This document shows, piece by piece, positions 8,172-16,815 of a DNA stretch of 64,000 bases. The notes under the pieces are model-generated. The model did not search any database and was not told the DNA's origin. It saw nothing but the letters and a program-made list of their open reading frames with translations. Origin of the DNA: Armatimonas rosea (GTDB taxonomy: Bacteria > Armatimonadota > Armatimonadia > Armatimonadales > Armatimonadaceae). Both the position numbers and the translations under genes were made by a program. How positions within the stretch are numbered: position 1 is the stretch's first letter; every line of letters starts with the position of its first letter. The stretch spans positions 434,001-498,000 of the forward strand of contig NZ_JACHGW010000003.1 in assembly GCF_014202505.1 (NCBI RefSeq). Reading direction: 5' to 3'.

Positions 8172-9625
8172 GCGGCATGAGCGCCCGCGTGGCGAAGAAT
8201 ATTGTCGGCACCCTCGGGACCCAGCTCCTGACCTTTGCCATGGCCTTCCTGGTCAACCTCTACCTGCCGCGCTATCTCGGGCCGGAGGGGACCGGCAAGC
8301 TCGCCATTATCGCCAGCTGGGTGACTGTCCTAGGGGTCTTTGTGCCGCTGGGGACATCGCAGGTGATCGTCAAGGAGGTCGCCCGGGACCGCACGAAGGC
8401 AGGCGCACTCTTGGCCAACGGCCTGGCCCTGCGCCTCCTGATGGGGATCACCGCCGTGCCGATCGCCTACCTGGTTGCCTGGGCGCTGGGCTACTCGCGG
8501 GAGATGTTGATCCTGCTACTGGTGAGCGTCCCCGGCATGGTGGTCTTTGTGCTCAGCGATGTCTTTGCGACCATCTACCAGGGCCGTGAGGAGCTGGCCC
8601 GCTTCAACCGGGCGACCCTGCTGGATAAAGTGGCCTACGGGCTCGCGGTCCTGCTCCTGGTCGCCTTCAAGGCGCCGCTCTGGATGATCGCGGGGGTGGC
8701 GATCCTCTCGGGGCTGCTGACCTTTACGTTCTATGCGGTGGGGCTGCGGGATGTCCTCAAGACCCTAACGCTGCCCCGCTGGGCGGACCTGAAGTCGCTG
8801 GCGGTGGCGAGCCTGCCGTTTATGGGGCTGCTGATCTTCCGCACCCTCTACGGCCAGACCGATCCGATCGTTCTTGGGGCCGTCGCCACCAAGGTCGAGG
8901 CGGGCTGGTACGCAACCGCCTTTAAGCTGGTGGGCTCGGCGATGTTCTTTCCGATGGCGCTGGTCTTTGCGCTCCTACCCACCCTCTCGCGCCTGCACGG
9001 CAGTGGGGACCACGCGGGCTTCCTCTCGCTGGCGCGCCGGGCACTGGATATCTCCCTCTTGGTGGGGCTTCCCATCTCCGCCGCCGCGATCTTTCTGGCG
9101 AAGCCGATTGTCCAGCTTCTCTATGGCCCGAGCTTTGCCGGTGCCGCTCCCGTGCTCGCCGTGGGGGGCTTTGGGATGCTGCTATACTTCGTGACGGCGG
9201 TGCTGGGCCTGCTAGTGATCTCGCTGGACCGGCAGCTCGTCCAGACCCGGAGTGCGCTGATCGCCTGTCTCTTTGGCATCCCGCTCTGCATTCTCTTCTC
9301 CTGGGGCGGCCACCAGCTCTGGGGCAACGCCGCGCTGGGGGCGATTGTCTCCGATGTGCTGGTCGAGGTCTATCTGGGCGTGGTCTACTGGAAGGCGCTC
9401 CCCGCCGAGCTCTTCGACACGGCACTGGTCTCGCGCGCGGTGCGCTACACGCTCTCGGCGCTGCTGATGGTACTGGGGCTCTGGCTCTCGCTAGGGACCA
9501 GTCTGGGGCTCTGGGGCATCCTTCCCTGCATGGTTGTCTACCTCGCCGCCTGCGTGCTTCTGCGCTGCTGGAGCCCCGCCGAGCTCCGCGACCTGCGCGG
9601 GATGCTCGTCCGCCGCCCCGCGTAA
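8168..9625 (+). CDS. Lipid-linked oligosaccharide flippase (Wzx-like, MOP superfamily)
   Basis: A 485-residue integral membrane protein with about 12-14 hydrophobic segments and the N-terminal pattern of polysaccharide_synt/MATE-like flippases: NIVGTLGTQLLTFAMAF, then NLYLPRYLGPEGTGKLA and, later, YGQTDPIVLGA in TM7. Wzx proteins move undecaprenyl-PP-linked repeat units across the inner membrane. The gene starts within the ATGA overlap at the end of the polymerase gene, so the two are translated together. It is the last gene before a fold-back repeat (9644-9798), which may separate two transcription units of the cluster. Confidence 0.85.
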   Translation: MSGMSARVAKNIVGTLGTQLLTFAMAFLVNLYLPRYLGPEGTGKLAIIASWVTVLGVFVPLGTSQVIVKEVARDRTKAGALLANGLALRLLMGITAVPIAYLVAWALGYSREMLILLLVSVPGMVVFVLSDVFATIYQGREELARFNRATLLDKVAYGLAVLLLVAFKAPLWMIAGVAILSGLLTFTFYAVGLRDVLKTLTLPRWADLKSLAVASLPFMGLLIFRTLYGQTDPIVLGAVATKVEAGWYATAFKLVGSAMFFPMALVFALLPTLSRLHGSGDHAGFLSLARRALDISLLVGLPISAAAIFLAKPIVQLLYGPSFAGAAPVLAVGGFGMLLYFVTAVLGLLVISLDRQLVQTRSALIACLFGIPLCILFSWGGHQLWGNAALGAIVSDVLVEVYLGVVYWKALPAELFDTALVSRAVRYTLSALLMVLGLWLSLGTSLGLWGILPCMVVYLAACVLLRCWSPAELRDLRGMLVRRPA

Positions 9626-9643
9626 GACGGATCGCCCGTTTTA

Positions 9644-9798
9644 GATCGCTCCCATGAACGGGAGCGTCTTACAGTCCTCGTGCCTCGGACACAAAGGGCT
9701 TCGCCCATCCCGATCCGCGTTAACGCGGGTATGGCCGAAGGCCTTCGTGTCGGAGCCTGCGACGACAGCAAGACGCCCCCCTCCAACGGGGGCGAGCC
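9644..9798. repeat. Fold-back dispersed repeat, copy R1
   Basis: A roughly 155-base imperfect palindrome between the flippase and the first acyltransferase. Each end is a GC hairpin (CGCTCCC/GGGAGCG at 9647-9666; CGCCCCC/GGGGGCG near 9774-9794). The two arms carry related inverted sequences (CCTCGGACACAAAGGGCTTC and its mirror GAAGGCCTTCGTGTCGGAG) around a small central palindrome (CCCGATCCGCGTTAACGCGGG region, 9709-9729). The same element occurs in inverse orientation at 34858-35014 and as a half copy at 38197-38278. The rest of the 242-base gap (9799-9867) shows no gene. Confidence 0.85.
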
Positions 9799-9867
9799 AA
9801 ACCGAAGCAATCGAAAAAGTTTAGTAACTTCGTCACGTTGGCACAAAACTTGTAAGACTAAAGCAAC

Positions 9868-10392
9868 ATGACTCTCACACAACTGATCCGTAGCGATATC
9901 GCCGCGTGGGCGAGTATCTGGAAGAGCAAGCCCAGCGCGGCGTTTGTCTTTCACTACTGCGGGCTCCGGGCCACGGTCCTCTACCGGATCAGCCATGCGC
10001 TCTGGAAGAGCCGTGTGCCGCTTCTTCCGGGGATGCTCTTTCGGCTCAATATCACCCTGCATGGCTTCGATGTCCCCCCGGCGACCGCCATTGGCCCGGG
10101 CCTCTATGTCCCGCATCCCGTGGGCACCGTGCTCTCCGCGGAGCGCATCGGGGCCAATGTCACCCTCATCTCCGGGATCACAGTGGGGATGCGCGGTGAG
10201 GGCGAGTTCCCCATTATCGAGGATGGCGCGTTTATCGGGGCGGGGGCGCGGATCTTGGGCAAGGTGACGGTCGGGGCGGGGGCGAAGATCGGGGCCAATG
10301 CGGTGGTCCTCAAGGATGTTCCTGCAGGCGCGACCGCAGTCGGGGTGCCGGCACGGATTCTCGGGAGCTCGTCGGAGAAGGTAGCCGCATGA
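9868..10392 (+). CDS. Serine O-acetyltransferase-like hexapeptide acyltransferase
   Basis: A 174-residue protein related to CysE/colanic-acid acetyltransferases. A helical N-terminus (about 1-60) is followed by a left-handed beta-helix from about residue 70, with hexapeptide turns (IGPGLYVPHPVGTVL, IGANVTLISGITVG, GAFIGAGARILGKVTVGAGAKIGANAVV). It uses an acyl-CoA donor; in this setting the acceptor is more likely a sugar of the exopolysaccharide than free serine, and the residues that separate the two were not tested. It begins the second half of the cluster; the 75 bases before it contain TTGGCA (9838) and TAAGAC (9853), which do not make a convincing promoter. Its stop overlaps the next start by four bases. 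Confidence 0.75.
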   Translation: MTLTQLIRSDIAAWASIWKSKPSAAFVFHYCGLRATVLYRISHALWKSRVPLLPGMLFRLNITLHGFDVPPATAIGPGLYVPHPVGTVLSAERIGANVTLISGITVGMRGEGEFPIIEDGAFIGAGARILGKVTVGAGAKIGANAVVLKDVPAGATAVGVPARILGSSSEKVAA

Positions 10393-10922
10393 GACACAAG
10401 CTACAGACACTCTGGGTGCTCGTCACCAGCCTGGTCAAGACCCGAAACTGCACGCAGCGCGGCAAGCTTATCCGGGTCTGGGGGCAGCTCCAGGTCAGCG
10501 GCGATGTGCGCCTCGGGGAGCGGGTGCGGGTCCGTGCCACACACGTGCCTGTCGAGCTGGCCGCCGGACCGGGCGCGTGTATCACGATTGGGGAGAGTAG
10601 CTTTATCAACTCCGGGGTCTCGATTGGAGCCCAGGAGCAGGTGACGGTCGGTAAGAACTGCGCGATTGGCAACTACACCCTCATCATGGACTCCGACTTC
10701 CACAACCCCTACGACCACACGCTCCCTGGTGCCGCCGCGCCGGTGGTGCTCGAAGACGATGTCTGGCTGGGGGCGCGGGTGACCGTGCTCAAGGGGGTTC
10801 GTATCGGGCGCGGAGCCGTGGTCGCTGCGGGAGCCGTGGTGACACGCGATGTCGCTCCCTATACCTTGGTAGGCGGTGTCCCCGCACGCGTGATTCGCAC
10901 GCTGGAGAAACTGGACCGATGA
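10389..10922 (+). CDS. Hexapeptide (LbH) acetyltransferase, WbbJ/maltose-acetyltransferase type
   Basis: A 177-residue cytoplasmic acyltransferase with a left-handed beta-helix from about residue 50 to 165. The catalytic-type histidine lies in MDSDFHNPYDH (about residues 104-114), as in NodL/LacA/WbbJ-like O-acetyltransferases. The C-terminal segment DVAPYTLVGGVPARVIRTL is the family signature. It is second in a run of three acyltransferases, coupled by ATGA overlaps at both ends (10389 and 10919). It probably decorates an exopolysaccharide or its lipid-linked repeat unit; the substrate cannot be read from sequence. Confidence 0.8.
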   Translation: MRHKLQTLWVLVTSLVKTRNCTQRGKLIRVWGQLQVSGDVRLGERVRVRATHVPVELAAGPGACITIGESSFINSGVSIGAQEQVTVGKNCAIGNYTLIMDSDFHNPYDHTLPGAAAPVVLEDDVWLGARVTVLKGVRIGRGAVVAAGAVVTRDVAPYTLVGGVPARVIRTLEKLDR

Positions 10923-11521
10923 TCGAGAAGACAATGCCACAGCGCGAGCCCGTGCGAAACCGGGTCTTGACCGCCCTTGCGGAGGAGCTGGGAGTCACGA
11001 GCGTCCCCTGGCGCCTCGTGGTAGCCCAGACCTGCCTGCGTGGCATCCCCGAGGACATGGCAGGCCGCTGGCGTGCGCTGGTCTACCGCCGCGCCGGGAT
11101 TCAGATCGGTCCCCGAACCCTGATCCGTGGCATCTTGCGCCTGCGCGGGGGCCGCGATGCGGTGCGGAACCTGACTATCGGGAGCGACTGCCTGATCTAC
11201 CCGCCGGGCTCGATCGACTGCTGCGCGCCGGTTCGGGTGGGAAACAACGTGACCTTTGGCCCCCATGTCACCATTGTCACGGGGACCCATGAGCTGGTCG
11301 ATCCCTGCCACCGTGCGGGGGCGCTGGTGCCCAAGCCGGTGGTGATCGAAGACGGTGCCTGGCTTTGTTTAGGGGTGATTATCCTCCCCGGCGTGACGGT
11401 TGGTAAGGGCGCGGTGGTGGCGGCGGGCTCGGTGGTGACCCGCGATGTGCCGCCCCACACGCTGGTCGGGGGGAGCCCGGCACGAGTGATCCGGTCACTG
11501 GAGACGGAGGTACGGGTATGA
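10919..11521 (+). CDS. Hexapeptide (LbH) acetyltransferase
   Basis: A 200-residue protein with a helical N-terminal extension (about 1-60) and a left-handed beta-helix (about 65-190). The catalytic-type histidine sits in TGTHELVDPCHRAG (about 121-134), and the end reads DVPPHTLVGGSPARVIRSL. It differs from its upstream neighbour in the N-terminal helices but shares the fold and the C-terminal signature, so the two could be old paralogues acting on different positions. ATGA overlaps tie it to the previous acyltransferase and to the GT4 gene (11518). Confidence 0.8.
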   Translation: MIEKTMPQREPVRNRVLTALAEELGVTSVPWRLVVAQTCLRGIPEDMAGRWRALVYRRAGIQIGPRTLIRGILRLRGGRDAVRNLTIGSDCLIYPPGSIDCCAPVRVGNNVTFGPHVTIVTGTHELVDPCHRAGALVPKPVVIEDGAWLCLGVIILPGVTVGKGAVVAAGSVVTRDVPPHTLVGGSPARVIRSLETEVRV

Positions 11522-12762
11522 AGCGTGTTTTGTTCCTACAGTCGCAGACCTTCTTTGGTGCGGACTCGGCGATCCATGCCCAGCTCATGCAGCACCTCAA
11601 CCACGATGAGGTCGAGGTCCATGTGGCGTGTAACCGACGTCAGGATGCAAATGTCGCGATGACGGCGCTGGAGCGCATCCAGCAGATCAAGGGGATCAAG
11701 GTCCGGCCCACGGAGTTCGGCCCGACGGTCTTCTCCCGGCCCCTCTGGGAGCGGCTCTGGATGTCGCTGACCCAGGGGCCGCTGGTTCCCTTGCACCTGC
11801 TCGCGCTGGCTGCCTACATCAAGCGGGAGGGGATCCAGGTGATCCATGGCACCGAGAAGCCGCGTGATGCCTTCTATGGTGTCCTGCTGGGCAAGCTCAC
11901 CGGTGCAAAGAGCGTGATTCACATGCATGTCCGCTACGCCAACTGGCTCAGCCCGACCGTCCGCTGGGCCCTGCGCAACGCCGATGCCGTGGTGGGGGTC
12001 TCCGCGTTTGTCTCCAAGACCGTGGTTGAGGCCGGGATTCCCGCCGAGCGCGTGCACACCGTGGTCAATGCGCTGGACACCTACGACTCGACCTGGGAGC
12101 CCCGCACCGATGCCGCCGAGGTCCGGGCAGAGTTTGGGATCGCCCCCGATGCCGTACTGATCGGGGTCTGCTCGCGCCTCTTCCGCTGGAAGGGCCAGAA
12201 GGAGCTGATCGAGGCGGTCTCACGGCTGCTCCCTCAAGTGCCGCAGGTCCACCTGATGATTGTCGGGGAGGACGACTCCCGCGCCAACCCGGGCGGCGGG
12301 AGCTTCTGCGAGGAGCTCAAGGCCCAGGTCGCCCAGCTCGGGATGACCGATAAAGTCACCTTCACCGGCTTCCGCCGCGATATCCCCCGCCTGATGAATG
12401 CCTTTGATATCTACGCCATGCCCAGCTTTGAGGAGCCCCTTGGCATGGTCTATCTCGAGGCGATGGCGCTGGGAAAGCCGGTCGTGGCCTACAACAATGG
12501 GGGGGTCCCCGAGGTTGTGGAAAATCACCTAACGGGTTTCTTGACAGAACCCTACGATATAGACGCTTTGGCACACTCGTTGCTTACATTAGTCAGTAAT
12601 CCGGGACGACGAAAACAGATGGGAGCCGCCGCGCGAGAGCGGGTGCTCCGAGAGAGTACGCCGGAGCAGATGTGCTCGCGGATGGAGCTGGTCTACCGTG
12701 CGGTCCTCACCGGCTGCCGAGAGACTGAGGCGATCCCCGCAGTCAAGCTGGAAGCGCAGTAA
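11518..12762 (+). CDS. Family 4 glycosyltransferase (GT-B)
   Basis: A 414-residue retaining GT-B enzyme. The N-terminal Rossmann half begins KRVLFLQSQTFFGADSAIHAQL. The C-terminal half carries the donor-binding signatures GVCSRLFRWKGQKELIEAV (about 218-236) and the E-x7-E motif in MPSFEEPLGMVYLEAMALGKPVVA (about 301-324), followed by GGVPEVV. It would add one sugar from an NDP-sugar to the lipid-linked repeat unit in the cytoplasm. The start overlaps the preceding stop by four bases. Base composition falls slightly towards AT near 12520-12600 without breaking the frame. Confidence 0.85.
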   Translation: MKRVLFLQSQTFFGADSAIHAQLMQHLNHDEVEVHVACNRRQDANVAMTALERIQQIKGIKVRPTEFGPTVFSRPLWERLWMSLTQGPLVPLHLLALAAYIKREGIQVIHGTEKPRDAFYGVLLGKLTGAKSVIHMHVRYANWLSPTVRWALRNADAVVGVSAFVSKTVVEAGIPAERVHTVVNALDTYDSTWEPRTDAAEVRAEFGIAPDAVLIGVCSRLFRWKGQKELIEAVSRLLPQVPQVHLMIVGEDDSRANPGGGSFCEELKAQVAQLGMTDKVTFTGFRRDIPRLMNAFDIYAMPSFEEPLGMVYLEAMALGKPVVAYNNGGVPEVVENHLTGFLTEPYDIDALAHSLLTLVSNPGRRKQMGAAARERVLRESTPEQMCSRMELVYRAVLTGCRETEAIPAVKLEAQ

Positions 12763-12770
12763 GGCGAGAG

Positions 12771-13841
12771 ATGAGAAGTGCAATGCCGTTTCTAAGTGTG
12801 GTCATTCCAACCTACAACCGCTGTGAGAGCCTGCGAGTAACCCTGGAGGCACTCAAGCGTCAGGAGCCGGTTACCGGCGGCTTCGAGGTGGTCGTGGTCT
12901 CTGATGGGAGCACGGACGGTACGGACGCGCTCCTGGTGGGCTGGCTGGCGGCACGGCTGCCCTTCACGCTCCGGGTGATCCGGCAGGAAAACGCCGGACC
13001 GGCACGGGCACGCAACCGCGGCGTCCAAGAGGCGACGGGCGAGGTCATTGTCTTTCTGGATGACGATGTCGAACCGCAGATGGGCTGCCTACAAGTGCAC
13101 GCCCAGCGCCACCTGGCAGAGAAAGACTTAGTCCTGATCGGCCCGATGTCGCCCGATCCGGAGCGCCGGCGTGTCGAGCCGGTCTGGATCGCTTGGGAGC
13201 ACGCGATGCTCCAGAAGCAGTACAGCTCCTGGAAGAGCGGGACCTGGGCGGCACACGAGTGCGGTCCTCATAACTTCTACACCGGCAATGCATCGGTGCG
13301 GCGCGCGTTTATCCTGGCGGTGGGGGGCTTCGACGAAGGCTTCACGCGCCAAGAGGATGTCGAGCTGGCGACTCGGATGGAGCGGACCTGCGGTGTCTAC
13401 TTCCGCTTTGAGCCCGCGGCGGCGGCCTTTCACCGGCCCCACCGTAGCTTTGAGTCCTGGCTGCGCGTCCCCTATGCCTATGGCAAGCTCGATGTGATCC
13501 GTGCACAGCGTGGCGATGCGAGCTGGGAGGTCGTGCGGCACGGGTATGCGTCACGCCAGAAGGCGACACGTCTTCTCGCGGACCTGGCACTTCCTCGCAC
13601 GGGGGTGGGAGAAGCGCTGCGTGGTCTGCTCCGCATAGGAGCAGAGGCGGTCTATGCGCTCCCGCTGGGGGGAGCGCGGCGCGCGGGCCTGGGAGCCCTG
13701 AGCGCCCTCTACAATCTTCATTATCTAGAGGGGGCACGAGACGAGCTGGGATCGTGGGATGCCCTCCATCAGGTGTTGCGTGCAAGCACTACTTCGGCCT
13801 ACGGGGATTCGAAAACAGAAGTCAAAGAGAGAGCGGCATGA
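12771..13841 (+). CDS. Family 2 glycosyltransferase
   Basis: A 356-residue GT-A glycosyltransferase. The start of the fold is PFLSVVIPTYNRCESL, the nucleotide-binding Asp is in VVSDGSTDGTD (about residue 47) and the DxD-type motif is FLDDDVEP (about 97-104), followed by the GGFDEGFTRQEDVELATRM acceptor region. It lacks the QxxRW motif of the cluster's other GT2, so it is expected to make single transfers. A hydrophobic stretch near 285-305 may touch the membrane. The ATG at 12771 lies 8 bases after the GT4 stop; an alternative ATG at 12783 starts directly at the conserved fold. Its stop overlaps the next gene's ATG. Confidence 0.82.
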   Translation: MRSAMPFLSVVIPTYNRCESLRVTLEALKRQEPVTGGFEVVVVSDGSTDGTDALLVGWLAARLPFTLRVIRQENAGPARARNRGVQEATGEVIVFLDDDVEPQMGCLQVHAQRHLAEKDLVLIGPMSPDPERRRVEPVWIAWEHAMLQKQYSSWKSGTWAAHECGPHNFYTGNASVRRAFILAVGGFDEGFTRQEDVELATRMERTCGVYFRFEPAAAAFHRPHRSFESWLRVPYAYGKLDVIRAQRGDASWEVVRHGYASRQKATRLLADLALPRTGVGEALRGLLRIGAEAVYALPLGGARRAGLGALSALYNLHYLEGARDELGSWDALHQVLRASTTSAYGDSKTEVKERAA

Positions 13842-14314
13842 TGACGAGTGGATTAACAACGGGTGGTTTGACAACGAGTGGTGTGCTCAATCGTAAGGTG
13901 TCGGACACGGCATCGGATTGGCGCGAAGGACGACGGCTGCGGGCGCTGGAGCTCTACCGACAGGGCTGGAAGCAGAAGCATATCGCCGAGGCACTGGGCG
14001 TGACCTGCGGTGCCGTGAGCCAGTGGGTAAAGCGAATTCGCGAGGTGCCCGACGAGAGCGCGGTCGAGGTTCTCCGCCGCCGCAAGCCCACCGGGGCACC
14101 GTCGCACCTGACCGCCTGCCAGCGCCAGGAGCTCTCGGACCTGCTGAGCCGTGGCGCACGCGCGTGGGGCTACAGCGACGATATCTGGACCTACCGCCGT
14201 GTGGCGGAGACCATCGAGCGGGCCTACGGGGTGCGCTACCACGAGAGCTATGTCGGGCGCCTGCTCAAGGCCTGTGGCATCGAAGTCCGCCACTCCAGCC
14301 AGGTGCTCAGCTAG
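13838..14314 (+). CDS. Transposase-type (IS630/paired-like) helix-turn-helix protein, no catalytic domain
   Basis: A 158-residue protein starting at the ATG that overlaps the GT2 stop (GCATGATG). After an odd Thr/Gly repeat (SGLTTGGLTTSG, encoded by a direct repeat in DNA) it has two helix-turn-helix units: about 40-72 (RALELYRQGWKQKHIAEALG, then VTCGAVSQWVKRIRE) and about 118-150 (WTYRRVAETIERAYGVRYHE). This is the bipartite DNA-binding head of IS630-like transposases, but there is no DDE domain and no inverted repeat downstream. It may be a transposase remnant or a domesticated regulator of the polysaccharide cluster. Coupling to the upstream gene favours retention as a gene. Confidence 0.7.
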   Translation: MMTSGLTTGGLTTSGVLNRKVSDTASDWREGRRLRALELYRQGWKQKHIAEALGVTCGAVSQWVKRIREVPDESAVEVLRRRKPTGAPSHLTACQRQELSDLLSRGARAWGYSDDIWTYRRVAETIERAYGVRYHESYVGRLLKACGIEVRHSSQVLS

Positions 14315-14317
14315 CCC

Positions 14318-15436
14318 CTACCCCGAGAGGTCTTTGGGAGCCTGCCAGAAGATATCGAGCATGCGCTTCCAGAGGCCTCGGATGGTCAGGGTCGCCGCCA
14401 CAAGGTAGAAGGCGGGGACAAAGATCCAGAGCCAGGCGGGCCAGTCGTGGGGCGCAGAGGTCATCGACAGCACAATCGCGGCGATGGGATTGAAGATATT
14501 GGGAAAGCCCGCCAGCCAGGGAAACCACGCGGGCGGGTTAAAGCTCGTGTTCATCAGGCTCGCCATCAGCGCCGGTGCGGCGTAGGTGATGGCGGTCAGG
14601 CCGGGCAGCCCAAGGAGCGGCACGATCGCCCAGCCTCCGGCGTTGCCCGATGCCTGCTGGCTCTTCTTGCTGGTGAGCGAGCAGTAGAGCGACAGGGTGA
14701 CATTGAGCAGGGCAGTCACCAGGATGATCACCTGCGATGCCAAGAAGTTGGTCCAGGACATCCCCGTCCCGGTTGCGGTGATCGCCAGCGCGGGAAGCAT
14801 TCCCGCATAGAAAAGCCCGATCGGCCGGAGCGTCCCCGCCGCCTTGCCCGCGAGGATCTGCAGGGGCGAGTTGCGCGAGAGCAGCAGGGCGTTCCAGGTC
14901 ATCTTCTCCCGCTCCCCCGTGATCGAGGTCGCGGCTTGGAGCGGCATGGCCAGCATCAGCACGAGCCCCTGGAGCACGACCAAGAAGCCATGCATCCCCC
15001 AGAAGTACCCCTGCTGAACCGACTGAGGTAGCGGCACTGCGAGCGAGATAAGGTAGAACATCCCCGCGTAGAGCCCTAGGATGCCAAGAATGCCGAGGGT
15101 CTTCTCCGTGGTACGGGTCGCGGACTGCTTCTTCTCCGCCGTCCGCCTCTGCGAGAGGAGCTCTTTCTGGAAGATCGGGTTGGTGGTGATCAAGTGCGCC
15201 CACCACTCGGGGAGAGAGAAGGTCGTGGGGGGAGGGGCGAGGTGCTGTGGGGGGGTAGTGAGTGTCGGGAGGACCCGCTCTCCTCCCGTGAAGGTCTCCC
15301 CGCTCCGTAGCCGCGAGAGAAAGACCTCGTCGTCGGCGCTCAGGGTTGCCGCAGTGGGCTGAGGAGGAGCAGGGGGGCGTACGGGCGGAACCTGCTTTTT
15401 CTGTTCTTCATTTTCTTCTTGCGTGACTTTAAGCAT
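14318..15436 (-). CDS. ABC-2 type permease protein (last gene of the A2M operon)
   Basis: A 372-residue membrane protein. A proline-rich cytoplasmic N-terminus of about 100 residues includes WWAHLITTNPIFQKELLSQRR, which resembles a segment in its paralogue at 15485. Hydrophobic segments follow from about residue 128 to the end. The motif SITGEREKMTWNALLLSRNS between the second and third segments is the cytoplasmic gate loop of ABC-2/CcmB-like permeases. The start ATG 15436 has a good Shine-Dalgarno (AGGAG, 7 bases upstream); a longer frame to 15457 lacks one. No ATP-binding subunit is encoded nearby, so the energising partner must lie elsewhere. Confidence 0.75.
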   Translation of the reverse strand: MLKVTQEENEEQKKQVPPVRPPAPPQPTAATLSADDEVFLSRLRSGETFTGGERVLPTLTTPPQHLAPPPTTFSLPEWWAHLITTNPIFQKELLSQRRTAEKKQSATRTTEKTLGILGILGLYAGMFYLISLAVPLPQSVQQGYFWGMHGFLVVLQGLVLMLAMPLQAATSITGEREKMTWNALLLSRNSPLQILAGKAAGTLRPIGLFYAGMLPALAITATGTGMSWTNFLASQVIILVTALLNVTLSLYCSLTSKKSQQASGNAGGWAIVPLLGLPGLTAITYAAPALMASLMNTSFNPPAWFPWLAGFPNIFNPIAAIVLSMTSAPHDWPAWLWIFVPAFYLVAATLTIRGLWKRMLDIFWQAPKDLSG

Positions 15437-15484
15437 AACAACTCCTACAGACAACAACTCAGTATAGCGCGAATATTGTCCTAT

Positions 15485-16363
15485 TTACCCGGAAAAATCC
15501 TTGGGCGCATCCCAGAGCGAGCGAAGCATCCGCTGCCAGACACGGCGTGCGGCGAGCACGACGACGAGGCAGTAGAGCACGGGGACAACCCAAAGCGCGA
15601 GAGGAAGGTGCCCAAACAGCATCACAACCGTCAGGAGACAGAGCAGAAAGGCCAGAAAGTTCAGCCCTCCCAGCCGCCACATGCTCTTGCTACTTGCTTC
15701 TTTGAGGTTCTTGCTCCAGAGGGAGATCTCGACCCCCACCAGCACCGAGAGCAGGGTGTTGGGCAGGAGCACCAGCGGCAAGAGAAGCAGCACGGCGGGG
15801 GAGATCACCCCACGCGCCACGAGTGCCAGCCCTATCGTAAACAGACCGGACAGCGCCAAGAGCGAGACCCGGAGCACATTGGCGATCTTGCCTCCCAGGA
15901 TCTGCGCGGGGGTAAGGCGAGAGAGGAGCAAGGCATTCCAGGTGCGCTTCTCCCGCTCTCCGACAATGCTGCCACTCGTGAGGGCGGTGGAGATAACGAG
16001 CCCACTGATGAGCGGGCCGATTAGCCCCCCTCCACCCCCACGGTTGAGCCAGGGAAGGAGTATCGGAATCAGGGCGTAGGCTATGCCAAAGAGAATCAGA
16101 TAGGGGCGTGTCCGACGCCATGCTTTCTGTTGCGGCGGCAGGGCCTCCCACTTGTCTTGGGCGGCACGGAGCTTGGCACGGTGGGCGTCGGCTTTCTCCG
16201 GGGAGTAGCTCGCGGGGATCTGGATCGCATGGGACTCGCGCTGGTAGACAGGGTTCTCGGTGATGATCTCGCGCCAGAGGGCGGCCAGCGACGACTCGAC
16301 CGGGGCGGTTGCGGTTGTGGGGGGCGTTGCGTGCTCGCGCTGTTGCTGGGTGGAGAGTGCCAT
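15485..16363 (-). CDS. ABC-2 type permease protein, paralogue of the 14318 gene
   Basis: A 292-residue membrane protein. The cytoplasmic head contains WREIITENPVYQRESHAIQIP, comparable with the neighbour's NPIFQKE segment. About six hydrophobic segments follow from residue 95. The gate-loop motif SIVGEREKRTWNALLLSRLT is almost the same as in the downstream permease, so the two probably arose by duplication and may form a heterodimeric channel. The start at 16363 is preceded by AGGTAGGT. A short AT-richer gap (15437-15484) separates it from the next permease. Confidence 0.75.
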   Translation of the reverse strand: MALSTQQQREHATPPTTATAPVESSLAALWREIITENPVYQRESHAIQIPASYSPEKADAHRAKLRAAQDKWEALPPQQKAWRRTRPYLILFGIAYALIPILLPWLNRGGGGGLIGPLISGLVISTALTSGSIVGEREKRTWNALLLSRLTPAQILGGKIANVLRVSLLALSGLFTIGLALVARGVISPAVLLLLPLVLLPNTLLSVLVGVEISLWSKNLKEASSKSMWRLGGLNFLAFLLCLLTVVMLFGHLPLALWVVPVLYCLVVVLAARRVWQRMLRSLWDAPKDFSG

Positions 16364-16404
16364 ACCTACCTATCTACGACGGAATTTCCCCGCGCCGGTT
16401 GCGG

Positions 16405-16815
16405 CTATTCGTCCCCTTCTTTTTTCCGAAAGCGTGCGGGGCGCAGGTTGGTCAGCCCCCAGATTGTCAGCACGCCGCTCACGCCGAGGGTGGGCATGCA
16501 GAGCACCAGTGTCTCCCAGAGCTTGGAGAGACCATGCAGAGGGTCTCCGCTCACGGCCAGCCAGCCCCAGACACCAGGTGGCACCAGCCCAAGGAGACCT
16601 CCCAAGAAGCAGCAGAAGGCACGTCGCCCCCCGACCGGTACGCGCAAGGCCCACTCGGTTGTTGTGCCCAGGAGAAGTCCCGCCGGCACCGCCTGGAGCA
16701 AGACCACCGCCCAGACAATCTCTCCCGCGGTCTGCGACCCAAGCTGCGTGTGGTAGTACGCGGTCGAGGCACCTAAGGCAAGTGCCCCTAAGAGTCCGCC
16801 CCAGAGTCCCTTCAT
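16405..16815 (-). CDS. Small membrane protein of unknown function
   Basis: A 136-residue protein with four hydrophobic segments (about 4-18, 29-49, 66-86, 100-121) and a short basic-acidic tail (RFRKKEGDE). Its ATG overlaps the stop of the upstream 110-residue protein, and AGGAG stands 7 bases before the start, so translation is coupled but also independently supported. I do not recognise a family. Its place between an alpha-2-macroglobulin and two ABC-2 permeases suggests a part in the same envelope process. Confidence 0.65.
   Translation of the reverse strand: MKGLWGGLLGALALGASTAYYHTQLGSQTAGEIVWAVVLLQAVPAGLLLGTTTEWALRVPVGGRRAFCCFLGGLLGLVPPGVWGWLAVSGDPLHGLSKLWETLVLCMPTLGVSGVLTIWGLTNLRPARFRKKEGDE

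Noticed and set aside
9838-9858. Promoter before the first acyltransferase (TTGGCA and TAAGAC)
   Set aside because: The spacing between the two boxes is only 9 bases, or 15 to a poorer TAAAGC, so it was not listed as a feature.
13838-14330. Complete IS630-type insertion sequence
   Set aside because: No DDE domain, no second frame and no terminal inverted repeats around the HTH gene.
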